Source: Isoperla grammatica (Eukaryota > Arthropoda > Insecta > Plecoptera > Perlodidae). Taken from it: a stretch of 64,000 nt of DNA. The notes under the pieces were generated by a model, which saw only the letters and a program-made list of their open reading frames with translations, had not been told where the DNA came from and searched no databases. Where the stretch lies: the NCBI GenBank assembly GCA_945910005.1, contig OX246740.1:54714638-54778637 (forward strand), read 5' to 3'. The stretch's first letter is position 1; every line of letters starts with the position of its first letter. This document shows positions 22,760 through 31,803 of the stretch, in pieces. A program made the translations under genes and the position numbers.

Positions 22760-23048
22760 TGGTCGAACCATGGACTTATAATAGTAACTTCGTTACTGGA
22801 CCTGAATCACCTAACAAATCAATGTACCAATTAAATAGCCACGGAAGAAGGCGGTGGGCAGCCATTTTTGCCCTTAAGTTTCGGATTTTGACATTGTTCA
22901 CATTGTTGTTAAGACTGTTGATGTGTAATTGCTTAGCGATGGCGGCTAAAATGTCCGAGAATGTCAAAAACCGGAAATGAGAATTGCCGACGCGTATTCC
23001 AACCATATGTTGCACATCCAGATAGTTGTAAGTCCATGGTCGAACCAT
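22760..23048. mobile_element. ~290 bp element with imperfect terminal inverted repeats
   Basis: GGTCGAACCATGGACTTATA at the left end faces TGTAAGTCCATGGTCGAACC at the right, an imperfect inverted match of ~18 bp. The interior is non-coding. No second copy was seen in the window, so the call rests on the ends alone. Confidence 0.5.
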
Positions 23049-23074
23049 GTATACAGCGTAATGTAAGACTTATA

Positions 23075-23383
23075 GGGTACGCACAACACCAAAACACAAC
23101 AATGAAACAAATGAATTGAACCGATGGACAAACAAGCTGTCAAAAAAAAAATGAAGTTCTGAAGTTGAAAAAAACAAACGTTCAGAACGTTTACAACCTT
23201 TCAGATAGTTGCTGTTCATTACTGAACATAAATTTTAACTGGCGAGCAGTTACTATCGTTACAACTAATTGTTTCTCCTCATTATTTGCAAAGATATTAC
23301 TTTGACAGCTTGTTGTTTGTCCACCAGTTCAATTCATTTATTCCATTGTTGTAGTTGGGCTGTTACGTCAGTTGTGCGTACCC
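23075..23383 (+). mobile_element. MITE family A, uninterrupted 309 bp copy
   Basis: Same ends and interior as 20397-20888 without the nested element. It serves as the empty-site reference and shows the undisturbed centre TTCATTACTGAACATAAAT. Confidence 0.85.
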
Positions 23384-24185
23384 TTTACATTAGCATTTCT
23401 TATGAACACTTGAATGCAACTCGTCGATTCCAATGCTACCGTCTTCTATAACAGAATACAGAGAAAAGTGATGTGTTAGCGAAGAAACACAATAAGGGGA
23501 TGGAACCCGAGACCTCATCTTTTCGAGACAGGAACAAAGCCACACAAGACAGTTGACTATAGTATACACCTGTGGGTTCTTGAATGAGCCAGCACCATAG
23601 CAACCATAGTGTTTACACCCCTAACATTAATCATAATGTTGTAAACATCTTCGGTAATGTAGTATTTTCCTAGTATCGACATCTCAGTAGTCTTACCGCT
23701 ACCCGATAGTCAATAATATTTATCTACCAGCTGTAATTACTCTGCGTGAAAAATGTTCGTGTAGCGAGATAAATTGAAATATCCGAAGTAATGTATAATA
23801 TATATATATGGACCGTGCAAGCCGACCAGTCAATAAATTATCTTTATTAACCGAATTAATGGCCGATCGAATACCGATGCGGGGTGGGTTATTCGATATA
23901 AAACGATCAATCATTTATTCATTAATGCAACGAACGCAATCGCTCGTCATTATTTATGCTTACATTTTGATACGCACTATCTTAATGTAGCTTATAGACA
24001 GGGGGGGAGGTATGGGAGATGATGGTTATATATACGTATACAATGGACACATGAGACGATGGGTGCGGTTATTGTACGCGAATTAAAAATATGAATTAGA
24101 CTATTAAGTTGAATTGTATAACTACCGTACATGGTTTCAAGAAATAGAATAATCGATGACATTAGTTAGTAGTGGATAACAAATC
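23384..24185. other. Intergenic DNA with a possible tRNA-like SINE relic
   Basis: 23470-23560 on the minus strand has GGGTTCCATCCCC (B-box-like) after GTGTGGCTTTGTTCC, a weak tRNA-like head. The rest is unique AT-rich DNA. Confidence 0.35.
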
Positions 24186-24189
24186 ACCT

Positions 24190-24358
24190 ATATAATGTCA
24201 TAGATGATTATATGTTAGATTGGGTTAGGTTATGTTAGGTTAGGTTAGAACCTAACCCAACCTAACATATCATCCATAATATCATTGCTATAGGCAGTGA
24301 AACGCAGCGTTCATACGAATGGATCAATACCAATGATATTATAGATGAAATGTTAGGT
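24190..24358. mobile_element. Palindromic element with TTAGG-like motifs at its centre
   Basis: ATGTTAGATTGGGTTAGG on the left faces CCTAACCCAACCTAACAT on the right, meeting at GGTTAGGTTAG|AACCTAACC. The arms continue outward into related non-telomeric sequence (GATGATTATATGTTAG versus reversed GATGATATGTTAGG). A third copy of the arm start, AATGATATTATAGATGAAAT, lies at about 24331. Confidence 0.65.
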
Positions 24359-24519
24359 ATGGTGGGGGTGGGTGGGGGTGGTGGGTGGGTTGTTAGTTAT
24401 ATGGTAGGCCTAACGTAATGTTGTAATGCGAATATATTAATATTTCTAGGATTGCAATCCCGATTGCGATGGCAACAATTGTGGTTGGTTGGGGCTTTGC
24501 CTTTAGGTCCGTATCATAG

Positions 24520-24745
24520 TCATCCCCTATCCCTAGGGGCGCCCAGTATTGCTAAGGTTGGAATTCATAGTCGGCCCCTACACCTAGGGGCACCCATTGT
24601 TGCTATGGATTTGTTTTGTTTATGGGAAATAACATGCAAACAACTGTTACCTTGGTAACAATGGGCGCCCCTAGGTGTAGGGGCCGACTATGAACTCCAA
24701 CCTAAGGATCTGACAACCACGGGCGCTCCTAGGGGTAGGACCCCC
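24520..24745. mobile_element. Palindromic MITE family B, double-ended copy
   Basis: An inner element at about 24562-24698 has GTCGGCCCCTACACCTAGGG inverted at both ends. Outer flanks (CCCTAGGGGCGCCCAGT and reversed CCCCTAGGAGCGCCC) form a second inverted pair around it. The interior holds TTTGTTTTGTTTATGGGAAA. A second copy lies at 31669-31795 in the other orientation. Confidence 0.8.
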
Positions 24746-25085
24746 AGTTTGTGTTCTGAAGTCCGCTCGCAATATGTAACACAATCTTAGTAATAATGTT
24801 CTAGTAGTCCGGTTCTCTATATCTATGTCGAGCGGCCGGGTAACTCGAGGGGTGTGCAATGTGCATGTTGTACAGGCCAACCCCATCGCCTGCTCAGAGG
24901 TCGTTTACTCGAGTTGTGCAACCCCACCGAGGGAAAACAGTGCAGACAAACTTTACGTGGAATCGAGATTAGGAAATCGATCGCTGCACATTTTATTGCA
25001 CTTCCGGTGTAAGAAGTCGATAACGGGGACATGAAGTAGCGCCGGTGATAGTGTCAGATATACATTGGGAGATGACATTAAAGCA
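24746..25085. other. Unique DNA holding a 32 bp copy of the foldback spacer
   Basis: 24931-24962 (GGGAAAACAGTGCAGACAAA then CTTTACGTGGAA) equals the sequence interrupted by the Copia insertion (…GGGAAAAC before 25363 and AACAGTGCAG… after 30094). No gene seen. Confidence 0.7.
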
Positions 25086-25086
25086 T

Positions 25087-25128
25087 AGCACAGCACAGCA
25101 CAGCACAGCACAGCACAGCACAGCACAC
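25087..25128. repeat. (AGCAC)n microsatellite
   Basis: About eight perfect pentamer units. Confidence 0.95.
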
Positions 25129-25237
25129 AGATGGAAGTGTTTCCTACGTTCTCCTACGTTCTACAGCCAATTAACTCAGCCATTTGGCCTCTCCGATTAT
25201 ACACCATGTCCTATATATATATATATATATATACATG

Positions 25238-25352
25238 GTTAAAATTGTAAATACCACGGGTTGTTAAGTCACGTTTACTGCACTTACTTGTCATATTAGT
25301 CGACGTTTCTGAGCAACGTATGTGCTCTGTCCTCAGGACACTATGTCACTGT
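25238..25352 (+). mobile_element. Left arm of foldback element split by Copia
   Basis: 115 bp that match the reverse complement of 30121-30235 with one visible difference (GTCGAC versus GTCAAC after complementing). The outer edge abuts (TA)n at 25213-25232. The two arms plus ~36 bp of spacer made a ~266 bp foldback before Copia arrived. Confidence 0.9.
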
Positions 25353-25362
25353 GGGGGAAAAC

Positions 25363-25536
25363 TGTTAGTTATAAATGCATGGATCGACGATGTACACTTG
25401 ATATAAGGAGCAATAAGAAAACACTTGTTTCTTCTGTGGTATGTCATGAGCAACTGAATCTATTTCTATGAACGGAAACAGGAAGTACAGTACAAGTCAA
25501 GACTCACAGCCTTCTTGATCAGATTATACACTAACA
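25363..25536 (-). repeat. Copia 3' LTR
   Basis: TGTTAG...CTAACA ends, 174 bp, same as the 5' LTR. The stop codon of the pol frame lies within its first bases. Confidence 0.95.
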
Positions 25537-27065
25537 CTCCCCCTATAATCCTGGTCAATAAGACCCAAACCTTTTACACACTTAACATGTTGTGCATGGC
25601 TAGTGGCCTTTGTCAATATGTCGGCCATCATTTCAGTCCCTGCAATATGCCGTACTTTCACTCTTCCCTTCTCAACAAACTCCTTGACTTGGAGGTCTCT
25701 TGTATCTAAATGTTTAGTCTTATGTGTTAACCCTACATTTCCTGCAATACACACTGCTCCTTGATTATCACAATATACATTAGCACACAGATTTTCTTTA
25801 AAGATCTCATTAAATAAATTTGACAGAAAAACAGCTTCACACACAGCTTCATTTAGTGCTTTGAACTCAGCCTCAGTACTAGATTTAGAGACAGATGTTT
25901 GCTTTTTACTTGACCAATGAATGGGGCCAGTCCCCGAACAGAAAACAAACCCAGTATAGGACCTCCGGTCTTTAAGATCATTGGCATGATCAGCATCAAC
26001 ATACCCGATGATTGGTTTTCCAGTTTTAACATACCTTATACAGTAATTTGCAGTCTGCTTCAAATATTTCAATAACCTTTTTGCTGCTGCCCAGTGTTTG
26101 CTTTTTGGTTTTTCATTAAACTGACTTAAATAACTTGCAGCAAATGCAATGTCAGGTCTTGAACAGACTGCAAGGTACATAATAGATCCAATTAACTGAC
26201 GGTAGGGCACATCAACTACCTCCTCACCGTTGTCCTCTTCTAATTTCTGGCTAAGATCTAAAGGTGTCTTTACACCATTACAATCTAAGTGACCAAACCT
26301 CTTTAAAATATCAAATACATATTGCTTTTGGCTTATAGTAATTGAATTTTCCTCTACTTTGAAATCCATGCCTAGACAGTATTTGATCACACCCAGATCC
26401 TTAATATTAAACTTAAGTTTAAGACATTCTTTCAATGCATTACTTTGTTTCACATCATTTGAAAAAACAATAAAATCATCCACATAAAGTGCAATAATGA
26501 CCAATGACTTCCCATGAGAGTATACAAAAACACATGGCTCATAAACACACTTCTTATAACCAAGACTCTCTAAAGTATTGCGTGCCTCTTGATACCACAT
26601 CCTTGACGATTGCTTTAAACCGTAAATAGCTTTATTGAGCAAACACACCTTGTGATCCTGCTCCCCCAGAACCTTTACTCCCTCTGGTATTTTCATCAAA
26701 ACTCTTTCTTCTAACTTTCCATTAAGAAATGCGGTAGGCACATCTAGATGTTCCACTGTCATCCCACGTTCGACTGCCTGAGCCAAAAGAAATCTAATGG
26801 TTTCGTACCTTACAACTGGTGAAAATGTATCAGTATAATTAACACCATATTCTTGCGAAAATCCTTTGGCCACTAATCTGGCTTTGTATTTATCTAGGGT
26901 TCCATCTTGACCTCTCTTAATGCTAAAAACCCATTTGGATTCTACTACATTCTCCCCTTTTGGCATAGAAATAACATCCCAAGTTTCATTTTTCTTTAGC
27001 GAAGCAAGCTCATCTCGAATGGCCTTGATCCAATGGTCCTTATCCTTCCCACTGATTGCTTCCAA
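25524..27065 (-). CDS. Copia pol, reverse transcriptase and RNase H part
   Basis: 513 residues from the first ATG. The same frame is open ~50 nt upstream of that ATG, so this is the C-terminal half of a gag-pol, not a separate gene. RT: DVPTAFLNGKLEE has the catalytic Asp at residue 108, and YVDD is at 194-197. RNase H: GYVDADH (about 354-360), STEAEF (396-401), DNQGAV (433-438) and HKTKHLD (about 448-454). ADILTKA near the end is the usual Ty1/copia C-terminus. These enzymes copy the element RNA into DNA in virus-like particles. The last codons cover the polypurine tract and the stop lies in the 3' LTR. All catalytic residues seen are intact. Confidence 0.93.
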   Translation of the reverse strand: MEAISGKDKDHWIKAIRDELASLKKNETWDVISMPKGENVVESKWVFSIKRGQDGTLDKYKARLVAKGFSQEYGVNYTDTFSPVVRYETIRFLLAQAVERGMTVEHLDVPTAFLNGKLEERVLMKIPEGVKVLGEQDHKVCLLNKAIYGLKQSSRMWYQEARNTLESLGYKKCVYEPCVFVYSHGKSLVIIALYVDDFIVFSNDVKQSNALKECLKLKFNIKDLGVIKYCLGMDFKVEENSITISQKQYVFDILKRFGHLDCNGVKTPLDLSQKLEEDNGEEVVDVPYRQLIGSIMYLAVCSRPDIAFAASYLSQFNEKPKSKHWAAAKRLLKYLKQTANYCIRYVKTGKPIIGYVDADHANDLKDRRSYTGFVFCSGTGPIHWSSKKQTSVSKSSTEAEFKALNEAVCEAVFLSNLFNEIFKENLCANVYCDNQGAVCIAGNVGLTHKTKHLDTRDLQVKEFVEKGRVKVRHIAGTEMMADILTKATSHAQHVKCVKGLGLIDQDYRGSVSV

Positions 27066-27112
27066 GTAACTTTGAGGAATCTTTACATTTTCGTAAACTG
27101 CCTGATACGCCT

Positions 27113-29749
27113 CTAATCCTCATGTACTTTAGGCACCCTATCTCTTAATGGATACCTGCGTTCAGCTTCTCCCCCTGCGACATCATCTATCTCAGGCTCG
27201 GAAGAGTCTAATGACGAGTCTGAGCTCCCCCTACCGACAACTGTCTCAGTCTCACTGGAGTCTTCTTCGTCAGTCTCTGTGTTATCAGATCCCTGAAAGT
27301 AGGTTTGGACAGAAACTTTGAATTCACTAGCAGGCTGACTAACATTCTCAACATGGGGGGTAATCTTGCCTTTTGCTGGCATTACATTTTCGAAAAATAC
27401 TACATTACGGGATTTGATTAGTCTTGTAGGGTTTTTCAGTTCAACACACTGGTAGCCCTTTTGAGTCTCACAATAACCTACAAAGATACACTCTTTCGCT
27501 TTCGGATCCCACTTAGACCTTTCCTCGTTTGGGATATGGACAAAAGCCTTACAACCAAACACCTTTAGGTGAGACAGGTTTACCTTGTATCCTGACCAAG
27601 CTTGCTCTGGTGTTTTCCCTTTTACTGCCTTGGTGGGTGCCCTATTTCTCAAGTATACTGCCGTTTGGGCTGCATAATTCCAATAACGTTTACCTAACCC
27701 AGCATCATGCAACATGCTTCTTCCCATTTCTACTATGGTACGGTTGGCCCTTTCAGCTACCCCATTTTGTTCAGGCGTTCTAGGAATAGACGATTCATGC
27801 ACAATCCCACTCTCGGCAAAAGCCTGATTCACTGCATTATTAAAGAATTCTGTCCCATTATCACTTCTGAATACTTTAATTCTTTTATCAGTTTGATTCT
27901 CTACCATGGCCTTGAATTCCATTAACTTTTGTTTTGTCTCATCTTTAGTTTTCAAAAAATAAATGAAATTTTTCCTGGAATAGTCGTCAACCAAAATAAG
28001 AAAATAGAGTGAACCGTCCAAGGCAGGCTCCTTCATGGGGCCACACAGGTCAGCGTGCACCAGTCCCAATACCTCGGTGGCGCGCCTTGCCCCCGTCTTT
28101 ACAAACGGAAATTTAGACAGCTTACCTTGAACACAGCCTACACACGGCTGCATCTCAGTTTTCTCAAATTCTACACCTTCAGCCATTCCATTCCGTAATA
28201 GGTTCATGCTTCTGTGGTTAAGGTGACCCAATTTCTTGTGCCACAACTCCTGAGAATTGATCCCCTGTTCTTTATCACTTGGCAAATGCACTGAATCAAC
28301 ATTATAGGCACCGTGACTTGGCCTCTGGATCAAATCTAGCTTATACATTCCACCTTTCCTTGAACCTGTTGCTACAACTTCACCCTCATATGAAAAACTT
28401 TCACTTTTGATTACCTCACATCCCTCAGCTGTGAACAACATAACCTTATTTTTATCACAGGTTGCTCCAACCGATAAAAGATTTGCCCCTAATTCAGGAA
28501 CGTAAGTTACATCCTTGATTACCCTGGAGTCACTTTTGCCATGCACAGACAGTTCTACCCTCACATCACCTTTTCCTGTTGCATTCGTAATGTTATTGTT
28601 GGCAACTGTTACCTGACCTGAGCACTCCGTATAATTTTCCATTATTTCACTATTGATACACATATGGGTGGTAGCACCGGAATCACATACCCAATCATAC
28701 TTTTTCAGATTAACACCACTTTCACTTAGATTCGCAGCATGAAGCGCAGTTAAGAAGGTCCAGTTGTCTTCCTTCTTCCCCGTCTGCTGCTGCTTCCGCA
28801 TCTGCTGTGAGTTGCCTTGTTGGTTGTTGTTGTTTCGACCTTGGCTTTGGCTGGAACCGCCGGAACCTTGGCGACTGCCTCCACCACGGCCACCTTGCTG
28901 CCCTCGGTCTTGAGATTTGGAACTTCCGCTGTCATCACCACCCCCTGGCGGTGGGTGTGGGCAATCTCGAACCATGTGCCCAACCGACTGGCACCTGTAG
29001 CATTTCCTTTGAAAGCCTCCCTGGCCCCCTCGACCACGTTGGTTTCCTCGAAATCCTCCTCTGTTACCTCTGGAACCTTGGTTGCCTCCTCTTCCACTTT
29101 GATAGGAAGTAGCGAGGGCTGAATCCTCACATAGAGTGCCAGCGCCACTCAACAGTTTTGAGCTCAGCCACTCTGTAGTTAATTTCACATCACTACCTTC
29201 GATCCCCATTTCAAATGCTTGATATATTGATGGCAAACCTGCTAACATAATTTTGGCAATCCATTCATCGTCTAGCGGCTGCCCGATGTCTTGTAGCTTC
29301 TGGTTTATATCCATTATGTCAGCGACATATTCCTGCATACCTGGATAGTTGGCGAGCCTTACATTCATTAGGCGTCGTACCAGTGCAATGCTCCTCTGCG
29401 GACCGGCATCTTCAAAGTTCTTTTTTAGAGCCTCCCATGCCTCAAGTGCTGTTTTAGACTTCATCACAAACCGGTGGCAATTTGGCTTCACATTTAGGAC
29501 TATACTTGCCAGAGCCCTCTGGTCTTTCTTCTTATCAATGGGAACAAACTCACCATCATCACCTCTAACTGGTTCTACACAGTCCCATAAGTCTAGACCC
29601 TGAAGCGTCATTCTCATCACAAGTTTCCAGGCACTATAGTTATTTAGGCCTTCTAGCTTGGGGTCTATAGTCACCATACTGCTTCCACCCATGCCACTGG
29701 AGCTAGTTGTGTTTGCCACGTAAGTTACGCTCATGATAGCATTAATCAC
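27113..29749 (-). CDS. Copia gag, protease and integrase part
   Basis: 878 residues. The Gag region (about 1-248) includes an RGG-rich stretch before a CCHC knuckle, CYRCQSVGHMVRDC at 250-263. Protease: CDSGAT with Asp356. Gag-pre-integrase/integrase zinc site: WHKKLGH (503-509) and CVGC (536-539). Integrase core: D567 (VHADLCGP), D630 (RSDNGTEF) and E666 (NGVAERANR), giving the expected D-D-35-E spacing. It ends in an acidic linker, then RYPLRDRV just before a stop. The following RT frame is offset by one base, so the stop reflects a one-base shift rather than a natural gag stop, because in copia-like elements pol continues here. A programmed shift is possible but unusual between integrase and RT. 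Confidence 0.93.
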   Translation of the reverse strand: MINAIMSVTYVANTTSSSGMGGSSMVTIDPKLEGLNNYSAWKLVMRMTLQGLDLWDCVEPVRGDDGEFVPIDKKKDQRALASIVLNVKPNCHRFVMKSKTALEAWEALKKNFEDAGPQRSIALVRRLMNVRLANYPGMQEYVADIMDINQKLQDIGQPLDDEWIAKIMLAGLPSIYQAFEMGIEGSDVKLTTEWLSSKLLSGAGTLCEDSALATSYQSGRGGNQGSRGNRGGFRGNQRGRGGQGGFQRKCYRCQSVGHMVRDCPHPPPGGGDDSGSSKSQDRGQQGGRGGGSRQGSGGSSQSQGRNNNNQQGNSQQMRKQQQTGKKEDNWTFLTALHAANLSESGVNLKKYDWVCDSGATTHMCINSEIMENYTECSGQVTVANNNITNATGKGDVRVELSVHGKSDSRVIKDVTYVPELGANLLSVGATCDKNKVMLFTAEGCEVIKSESFSYEGEVVATGSRKGGMYKLDLIQRPSHGAYNVDSVHLPSDKEQGINSQELWHKKLGHLNHRSMNLLRNGMAEGVEFEKTEMQPCVGCVQGKLSKFPFVKTGARRATEVLGLVHADLCGPMKEPALDGSLYFLILVDDYSRKNFIYFLKTKDETKQKLMEFKAMVENQTDKRIKVFRSDNGTEFFNNAVNQAFAESGIVHESSIPRTPEQNGVAERANRTIVEMGRSMLHDAGLGKRYWNYAAQTAVYLRNRAPTKAVKGKTPEQAWSGYKVNLSHLKVFGCKAFVHIPNEERSKWDPKAKECIFVGYCETQKGYQCVELKNPTRLIKSRNVVFFENVMPAKGKITPHVENVSQPASEFKVSVQTYFQGSDNTETDEEDSSETETVVGRGSSDSSLDSSEPEIDDVAGGEAERRYPLRDRVPKVHED

Positions 29750-29906
29750 AGTTCAGTTCAGCGACCAAGTTCGGCCTAGCCCTAGGCTTCCACACGTGCA
29801 AGCGGCTATTTTGAGGTTACGTTACCCTCCAACCATAACATCTCAAAAAACTCACTTGTACTCACTTATATCACGAAAATAATGTAATGTACACCATCAG
29901 GCGGAC

Positions 29907-29920
29907 CTGGGCCCATAACC
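29907..29920 (-). promoter_or_regulatory. Copia primer-binding site
   Basis: GGTTATGGGCCCAG directly after the 5' LTR, complementary to the anticodon stem-loop of initiator tRNA-Met. This is the unusual internal priming site known for Drosophila copia. Confidence 0.9.
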
Positions 29921-30094
29921 TGTTAGTTATAAATGCATGGATCGACGATGTACACTTGATATAAGGAGCAATAAGAAAACACTTGTTTCTTCTGTGGTAT
30001 GTCATGAGCAACTGAATCTATTTCTATGAACGGAAACAGGAAGTACAGTACAAGTCAAGACTCACAGCCTTCTTGATCAGATTATACACTAACA
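29921..30094 (-). repeat. Copia 5' LTR
   Basis: 174 bp, apparently identical to 25363-25536. Holds the element's promoter by analogy with the family. Confidence 0.95.
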
Positions 30095-30120
30095 AACAGT
30101 GCAGACAAACTTTACGTGGA

Positions 30121-30235
30121 ACAGTGACATAGTGTCCTGAGGACAGAGCACATACGTTGCTCAGAAACGTCAACTAATATGACAAGTAAGTGCAGTAAAC
30201 GTGACTTAACAACCCGTGGTATTTACAATTTTAAC
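30121..30235 (-). mobile_element. Right arm of foldback element split by Copia
   Basis: Inverted partner of 25238-25352 (114 of 115 positions by eye). Between the Copia LTR and this arm lie 26 bp of the original spacer (30095-30120). Confidence 0.9.
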
Positions 30236-30278
30236 AATACATAGGCTATTAATAGTCACGAAAGTCTAAGTTCAGTGA

Positions 30279-30303
30279 TATATATATATATATATATATA
30301 TAT
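30279..30303. repeat. (TA)n microsatellite, left of palindrome
   Basis: Pure TA repeat directly against the palindrome at 30302-30475. Confidence 0.95.
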
Positions 30304-30475
30304 GAGCATGTCGTCTTTGCGGTATCAAGCCCTCTCTGATGAGTGGTTCTGAAAAGAACCGGTTTACTCGACGTTTTGGCAGGAACGTACCTGCCGAAAC
30401 GTCGAGTAAACCGGTTCTTTTCAGAACCAAACACTCATCCGAGAGGGCTTTATACCGCAAAGACGACATGCTCAT
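30302..30475. mobile_element. 174 bp palindromic hairpin element within (TA)n
   Basis: ATGAGCATGTCGTCTTTGCG at the left is inverted at the right, and the arms pair nearly throughout to a ~6 nt loop at GGCAGG-AACGTA-CCTGCC (about 30381-30398). TA repeats lie on both sides (30279-30303 and 30507-30527). No coding capacity. Confidence 0.85.
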
Positions 30476-30506
30476 CACGTGATAGCCCTTAAAATCTACA
30501 AAACAA

Positions 30507-30527
30507 TATATATATATATATATATAT
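30507..30527. repeat. (TA)n microsatellite, right of palindrome
   Basis: Pure TA repeat about 30 bp beyond the palindrome. Confidence 0.9.
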
Positions 30528-30821
30528 TTATGGCTCACATAAACCTCATCTCATCTGTGACCACTTACCGAACGAGGAGTGTGGGTGGCTTCCTCTTCGT
30601 CAAAGCACGTCAAAGTATAATCCAACAGCACCCTTGCCCTTTGCCTGGTTCTTGCGTGCTTTCACAAACACAACCTGCGGTAGTCACGTCGGATGCCACG
30701 CCATGGCCGCTGGGCCTTTTTAGGCCCCATTGTGAACACAACATACCTGCGGGAAACAAGTCAGGGCGTTAATATATAGTTGGAAAGACATGTCATTATA
30801 TACAACAAGTTACTATGCAAT
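30528..30821. other. Downstream flank of the minus-strand gene
   Basis: Relatively GC-rich to about 30750 with no clear exon. A 3' UTR of the minus-strand gene would lie here, but no AATAAA on that strand is evident. Confidence 0.35.
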
Positions 30822-31175
30822 TTATACATACGATCTTAGAACACAATAAGCCGCCCTAACCGCCGAAGTCCATTTTTTTGAGGGCGCGAGGTCCTCGAGG
30901 TTAGCCTCCTCGAGGACCTCAAGGGCGGTCTCGAGGTCCTCCAACCTTTTCGTGGAGGACCTCATCTCGAGAAGAATCACACAGGCGCTAGTCTCCGATC
31001 CTTCGGTGACTCTCTCTGTCTCGGCCAACGCATGTGCTTCAGAATAGAGCCTCCTCAGTACGGGCTGCAGAGAAGCTCTAATCTGTTGCACATGGAAGGC
31101 CAGTGTTTGGCTGGAGACCTTGGGTGTCTCCAGCCAATCCACAAGTAAAGAAAGCTCGTCAAATAGGCCAGGCAA
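30822..31175 (-). CDS. Putative last coding exon of an unrecognised gene
   Basis: The frame is open for 117 codons and ends in TAA. Composition is strongly protein-like: Leu/Glu/Arg-rich amphipathic helices such as LFDELSLLVDWLETPKVSS, LEDLETALEVLEEANLEDL and a C-terminal RAAYCVLRSYV, suggesting an alpha-helical or coiled-coil domain. An in-frame stop lies just before 31175, so the exon must begin inside the frame. GACGAG ahead of CTTTCT (exon from 31154) would join in phase 0 to the exon at 31306-31466, but the acceptor is poor. I do not recognise the family. Confidence 0.5.
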   Translation of the reverse strand: MPGLFDELSLLVDWLETPKVSSQTLAFHVQQIRASLQPVLRRLYSEAHALAETERVTEGSETSACVILLEMRSSTKRLEDLETALEVLEEANLEDLAPSKKWTSAVRAAYCVLRSYV

Positions 31176-31305
31176 TTAGCTATTTGGTGCTGCCTGAAAT
31201 CCACAACGTGATCATGAGTACAGTTATCAACAGGCTAGAGTTAATGGACGAGAGTCCATCGCACAGGCCACCACTGAGACATAGGTGAAGTATAGTCACA
31301 CTTAC

Positions 31306-31466
31306 GCCTGCCTGCAGCAATCTATCGAGGTACTTTTCTATTAAGTCCGATTTATGTAAAATTCGGACCCAAGCCTTGTGGCCATTCTGATGGCGATTCT
31401 GTTCCGACGTGAATCTGATGGCGATTCCGTACCCGCTAGCCTCTTCGGTCTCGTCGCATCGAGTAT
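31306..31466 (-). CDS. Putative third coding exon of the same gene
   Basis: Too short for a long-ORF scan, found by reading frames. The minus strand encodes GYGIAIRFTSEQNRHQNGHK then AWVRILHKSDLIEKYLDRLL, which looks like a folded, helical protein segment. It ends at GCAGGC followed by GTAAGTGTG, a strong donor, in phase 0. The start is set by an AG just after an in-frame TAA (…GCTAAG), giving a 2-nt phase that fits the proposed end of the upstream exon. The acceptor has little pyrimidine tract, so the start is uncertain. Confidence 0.45.
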
Positions 31467-31668
31467 CTTAGCGACGTTCGCCCTGTGGATCCAAACACTG
31501 TTCCTATACTGATGTCAACGATAGGCCTATTCAAAGCCAGACACGAGTAAACCGTCACTCACCTGAGTCACCTCCTATACTTGTTCCGTGCGCTTTCTGT
31601 ACGCACCGTGTGCATACCACATCTCTATCACGGGCAGCCCGGTGTCGACCATTGCGGCCAGTCCTGAT

Positions 31669-31795
31669 AGTCGGCCCCTACACCTAGGGGCGCCCATTGT
31701 TACCAAAATAAGTTGTTTCCATGTTATTTCCCATGAACAAAACAAATCCCTAGCAACAATGGGTGCCCCTAAGTGTAGGAGCCGACTACGAATTC
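31669..31795 (-). mobile_element. Palindromic MITE family B, second copy
   Basis: AGTCGGCCCCTACACCTAGG at one end, inverted with a few changes (GTGTAGGAGCCGACT) at the other. The interior matches the 24562-24698 copy in the opposite orientation. It lies a few bases beyond the proposed 3' end of the exon at 31804-32006, so it either sits at the intron edge or has replaced the original exon end. Confidence 0.85.
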
Positions 31796-31803
31796 AATAA
31801 CAC

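Larger units (their letters stand above)
25363..30094 (-). mobile_element. Copia-type LTR retrotransposon, near full length
   Basis: 4.7 kb with two 174 bp LTRs (25363-25536 and 29921-30094) that read as identical. Next to the 5' LTR (29920-29907, minus strand) is GGTTATGGGCCCAG, the copia-type primer site complementary to the initiator tRNA-Met anticodon stem. Next to the 3' LTR is the purine tract ATAGGGGGAG. Identical LTRs imply a recent insertion. The gag-pol frame is broken once, near 27110. The flanking bases share only AAC (…AAAAC before, AACAG after) rather than the usual 5 bp duplication. Confidence 0.95.

Noticed and set aside
28750..29148. Overlapping 101-132 codon frames on both strands at 28.7-29.1 kb
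   Set aside because: Shadows of the RGG/Gly-rich gag segment of the Copia element.
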